Below are positions 6,393-7,955 of a stretch of DNA of 7,955 bases, piece after piece. Position numbers and translations under genes: made by a program. Position 1 is the stretch's first letter. Every line of letters begins with the position of its first letter. The notes under the pieces are model-generated. The model saw only the letters and a list, made by a program, of their open reading frames with translations, made no database searches and was not told the origin of the DNA. Source of the DNA: Deltaproteobacteria bacterium (lineage in GTDB: Bacteria > Desulfobacterota > Desulfobacteria > Desulfobacterales > ETH-SRB1); NCBI GenBank assembly GCA_019314185.1, contig JAFCZU010000167.1, forward strand, positions 1 through 7,955. Direction: 5' to 3'.

Positions 6393-6986
6393 CTATTTTC
6401 GTGCCCATTTTTGCTGATAAAAGCCAAAAAACAAAAAACGATAAGAGGCCTCATGCACCCGCGCCAGGATGCCCCGTTTTTTAAGTTGTGCCATTTGGCC
6501 ATGAAGTTTTATTCCTTATATCCCAGCTTGCCCTATTTACAGAATCTCCGCTTCCAGGTCTGGATGTTCAGGATGCATGGCCCCCAGTGGAATAACACTA
6601 TGATAATCCTTCCAGATGCCCGATATCCGGCTATTGATGCTTTCTACCTGGTCGGGACGGGTGGCAACTGAGAGGAAGACCCTGATATCCTGCCGGTTGA
6701 TGTGATGGAGGGGGTCTGGAAAGGGGACGGTGACCTGCACTTTGTTGTGGATGAGGTCTATGATACTTCGTCCCGGCTGCCGGGGTCAAAGGTGGGGAAG
6801 ATACTGGTGTATGTGGGGCTGGAGTGTGGTGTAATGGGTTGATCGGAGGGGCTGCGGTCCTGCTGACGGCCAATGGGATAATCAGGACGGCAAAGCAGCT
6901 GCCGGAAGTGTCAAGGACTGCGGTGTGGGGCAGGGCTGCCCTCTGCCTGGGTGGGTTTCCTGCGATTGGTTGGGTGGCAATATCGA
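6393..6986 (-). pseudogene. Amidohydrolase-like pseudogene, copy 1 (N-terminal half plus following sequence)
   Basis: Reading right to left, this starts in the repeat unit with IIDIATQPIAGNP just inside the junction at ~6987. This looks like a degraded IIDIHTHP metal-binding start with both histidines lost. After a frame change the strand reads HIHQYLPHL, a TGA, then SIIDLIHNKVQ, HHINRQDI, SVATRPDQVESIN and IPLGAMHPEHPDLEAEI. A TAA at 6539-6537 and a TAA at 6518-6516 interrupt what follows, but the same frame goes on as GIKLHGQMAQLKKRGIL to a TAG at 6395-6393. The SVAT-x-P-x-QV-x-SIN, HPEHPD and GIKLH elements occur in that order in amidohydrolase family 2 TIM-barrel metal-dependent hydrolases. 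The C-terminal half of the enzyme is absent. With several stops and at least one frameshift it cannot make an enzyme. The family call is from memory of motifs. Confidence 0.55.
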
Positions 6987-7454
6987 TAATTCCAGGCTGC
7001 CGCATCCACAAGTCTCCGCTTCCGGGTCCGGATGTTCAGGATGCATGGCCCCCAGTGAAATAATACCAGAATAATCCTTCCAGCTGCCGATATCCAGCTA
7101 TTGATGCTTTCTACCTGGTCAGGACGGGTGGCAACTGAGAGGAGGTCCTGGATATCCTGCCGGTTGATGTGATGCAAGAGTACTGGAAAGGGGACTTGTG
7201 ACCTGCGCTCTGTTGTAGATGAGGTCTATGATACTTCGTCCCGGCTGCCGGGGTCAAATGTGGGGGAGATACTGGTGTATGTGGGGCTGGGGTGAGTTGA
7301 AATGGGTTGATCGGAGGGGTGCGGTCCTGCTGGTGGCCAATGAGATAATCGGGACGGTCAAGCAGCTGCCGAAAGTGTCAAGGGAGGTGGTGTGGGGCAG
7401 GGCTGCACTCTGCCTGGCTGGGGCTTCCTGCGATTGGTGGGGTGGCAATATCGA
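6519..7454. repeat. Tandem direct duplication of a ~468-bp unit
   Basis: The unit at ~6519-6986 is followed without spacer by a similar unit at ~6987-7454. Fixed points such as TCTCCGCTTCC (6545 and 7013), GATGTTCAGGATGCATGG, and GGCAATATCGA at the right ends keep an offset of 468. Many substitutions and several one-base gaps separate the copies, so the event is not recent. Each unit spans the start and N-terminal half of the amidohydrolase-like pseudogene on the minus strand. No terminal inverted repeat or transposase is associated. Confidence 0.85.
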
Positions 7455-7467
7455 AAAATATGAGCAT
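6987..7467 (-). pseudogene. Amidohydrolase-like pseudogene, copy 2 (duplicated 5' half with start codon)
   Basis: An ATG at 7467-7465 begins MLIFFDIATPPIAGSPSQ, which parallels the IIDIATQPIAG of copy 1 and again lacks the expected HxH. The frame ends at a stop near 7378. After frame changes, HIHQYLPHI, the same TGA seen in copy 1, SIIDLIYNRAQVTSP, HHINRQDI and SVATRPDQVESIN follow. Another one-base loss after SWIS moves LGAMHPEHPDPEAE to a different frame. The copy then runs into copy 1 at ~6987. The shared TGA and shared loss of the first histidine suggest the parent was already damaged when it duplicated. Copy 2 keeps the likely original start; copy 1 keeps the downstream sequence. Confidence 0.5.
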
Positions 7468-7503
7468 GGGGCCTAACAGAAAACTATTTTTTTGAAGGAA
7501 TGA

Positions 7504-7794
7504 CTTGACAAGGGAGACGATAATTTTGAAAAAGCGGCTATTGTTTTGAATGGAATAATAACAAGACACCCTTTTATGGATGGACATAAAAGAACTGCAT
7601 TTCAAGTTGCCGATATTATTCTAAGAGACGAAGGTTATCATATACATACGGACAAAATTCAAATAGAAAAATTCTTGCTCAAATTAAGATGCATTATTTC
7701 AGATTCGGTAAGTGCAGTAAAAATATACTCTTCTTCCTTTTTCACCGATTTTTCATTTGAAATTCCCATAGACTTACCTCCAATATTATTTTAA
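7504..7794 (+). pseudogene. 5'-truncated Fic/Doc family toxin fragment
   Basis: After a TGA at 7501-7503 the frame reads FEKAAIVLNGIITRHPFMDG, then HKRTAFQVADIILRDEGY, and stops at TAA 7792-7794. HPFxDGxKRTA is the Fic/Doc active-site motif (AMP- or phosphate-transfer toxins); the usual Asn after DG is His here (HPFMDGHKR). The N-terminal helices expected before this motif are missing: the frame has only ~14 codons between the stop and IITRHPF, with no ATG. The only possible start is a TTG at 7546 without a good ribosome-binding site. The C-terminal ~35 residues (from KLRCIISDS) look unlike the family and may be shifted. No antitoxin gene is nearby. The fragment is AT-rich, in contrast to the repeat unit to its left. 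Confidence 0.65.
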
Positions 7795-7955
7795 ACAATA
7801 TTTGTATATATTTATACATTTTACACATTGTATTTAATATATATATTATGTATATCATGTATATATGTATCTATGAAAACTTTCTATATGTTCGCTTCAT
7901 GCACCCTCCGTTGATGCCTCGGAATTCTATTTGAAGTAATCACTACGAAGTCTTA
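7795..7955. other. AT-rich intergenic tail
   Basis: TATATA-type simple sequence fills most of 7800-7875. No gene, RNA or strong hairpin was recognised. The last 60 bases are more balanced and contain TCATGCACCC near 7897, also present near 6451. Confidence 0.5.

Noticed and set aside
6824..7063. Plus-strand frame with a hydrophobic GLIGGAAVLL stretch inside the duplicated unit
   Set aside because: Differences between the two copies fall on first and second codon positions as often as third, and copy 2 breaks the frame. The minus strand carries the recognisable amidohydrolase motifs.
7471..7477. GCCTAAC, a perfect match to the attC left core RYYYAAC
   Set aside because: No paired arms or GTTRRRY follow within attC distance, and a 7-base degenerate match is common by chance.

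Overview
The window is a mosaic. At least three blocks of different base composition and apparent origin sit side by side, and no single taxon explains all of them. The left block (1-944) is AT-rich and holds the start of one unrecognised minus-strand gene plus about 500 bases without a convincing gene. The middle block (945-4591) is clearly richer in G+C and looks like a short piece of integron cassette array. The right block (4592-7955) carries a tandem pair of DUF1670-type helix-turn-helix genes, a decayed amidohydrolase gene whose first half is duplicated in tandem, and a Fic/Doc toxin fragment. The DUF1670 proteins and the pseudogene-rich, low-density layout recall Methanosarcina-like archaea and some anaerobic bacteria; this taxonomic hint comes from memory and was not tested by a search.

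The most interesting object is the 1073-residue protein at 993-4214. Residues ~200-300 match the protein-glutaminase (glutamine deamidase, papain-like) fold, with Cys212, His260 and Asp279 in the contexts PDYGC, GWGWH and RVIDPS. A long beta-rich region of unknown role follows, then four predicted transmembrane helices at the C-terminus, with no signal peptide at the N-terminus. The gene lies between a GTTATGT at 944-950 and an attC-like hairpin at 4335-4392 whose left core, ACATAAC, is the exact complement of that heptamer. This is the relationship expected between the 5' end of an integrated gene cassette and its own attC. If correct, this is an unusually large cassette (~3.4 kb). A second attC-like site (4491-4597) ends a ~200-bp segment with no credible gene, and the array appears to stop there.

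To the right, an intact DUF1670 gene (4736-5539) is followed 4 bp later by a second DUF1670 gene (5544-6307) broken by one frameshift and one in-frame stop. Three exact copies of a 10-bp repeat follow directly. Next, on the minus strand, two head-to-tail copies of a ~468-bp unit (6519-6986 and 6987-7454) carry the N-terminal half of an amidohydrolase-like protein, and the copy nearer 6393 keeps further downstream sequence. Both copies carry frameshifts and share an in-frame stop, so decay probably began before the duplication. A 5'-truncated Fic/Doc fragment (7504-7794) and an AT-rich tail close the window.

Apart from the two DUF1670 genes, which look like an operon, the genes do not form an evident pathway. 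The pattern is an accessory or junk-accumulating region with a possible cassette insertion. A chimeric assembly joining near 945 or 4591 has to be excluded before cross-domain transfer is claimed.
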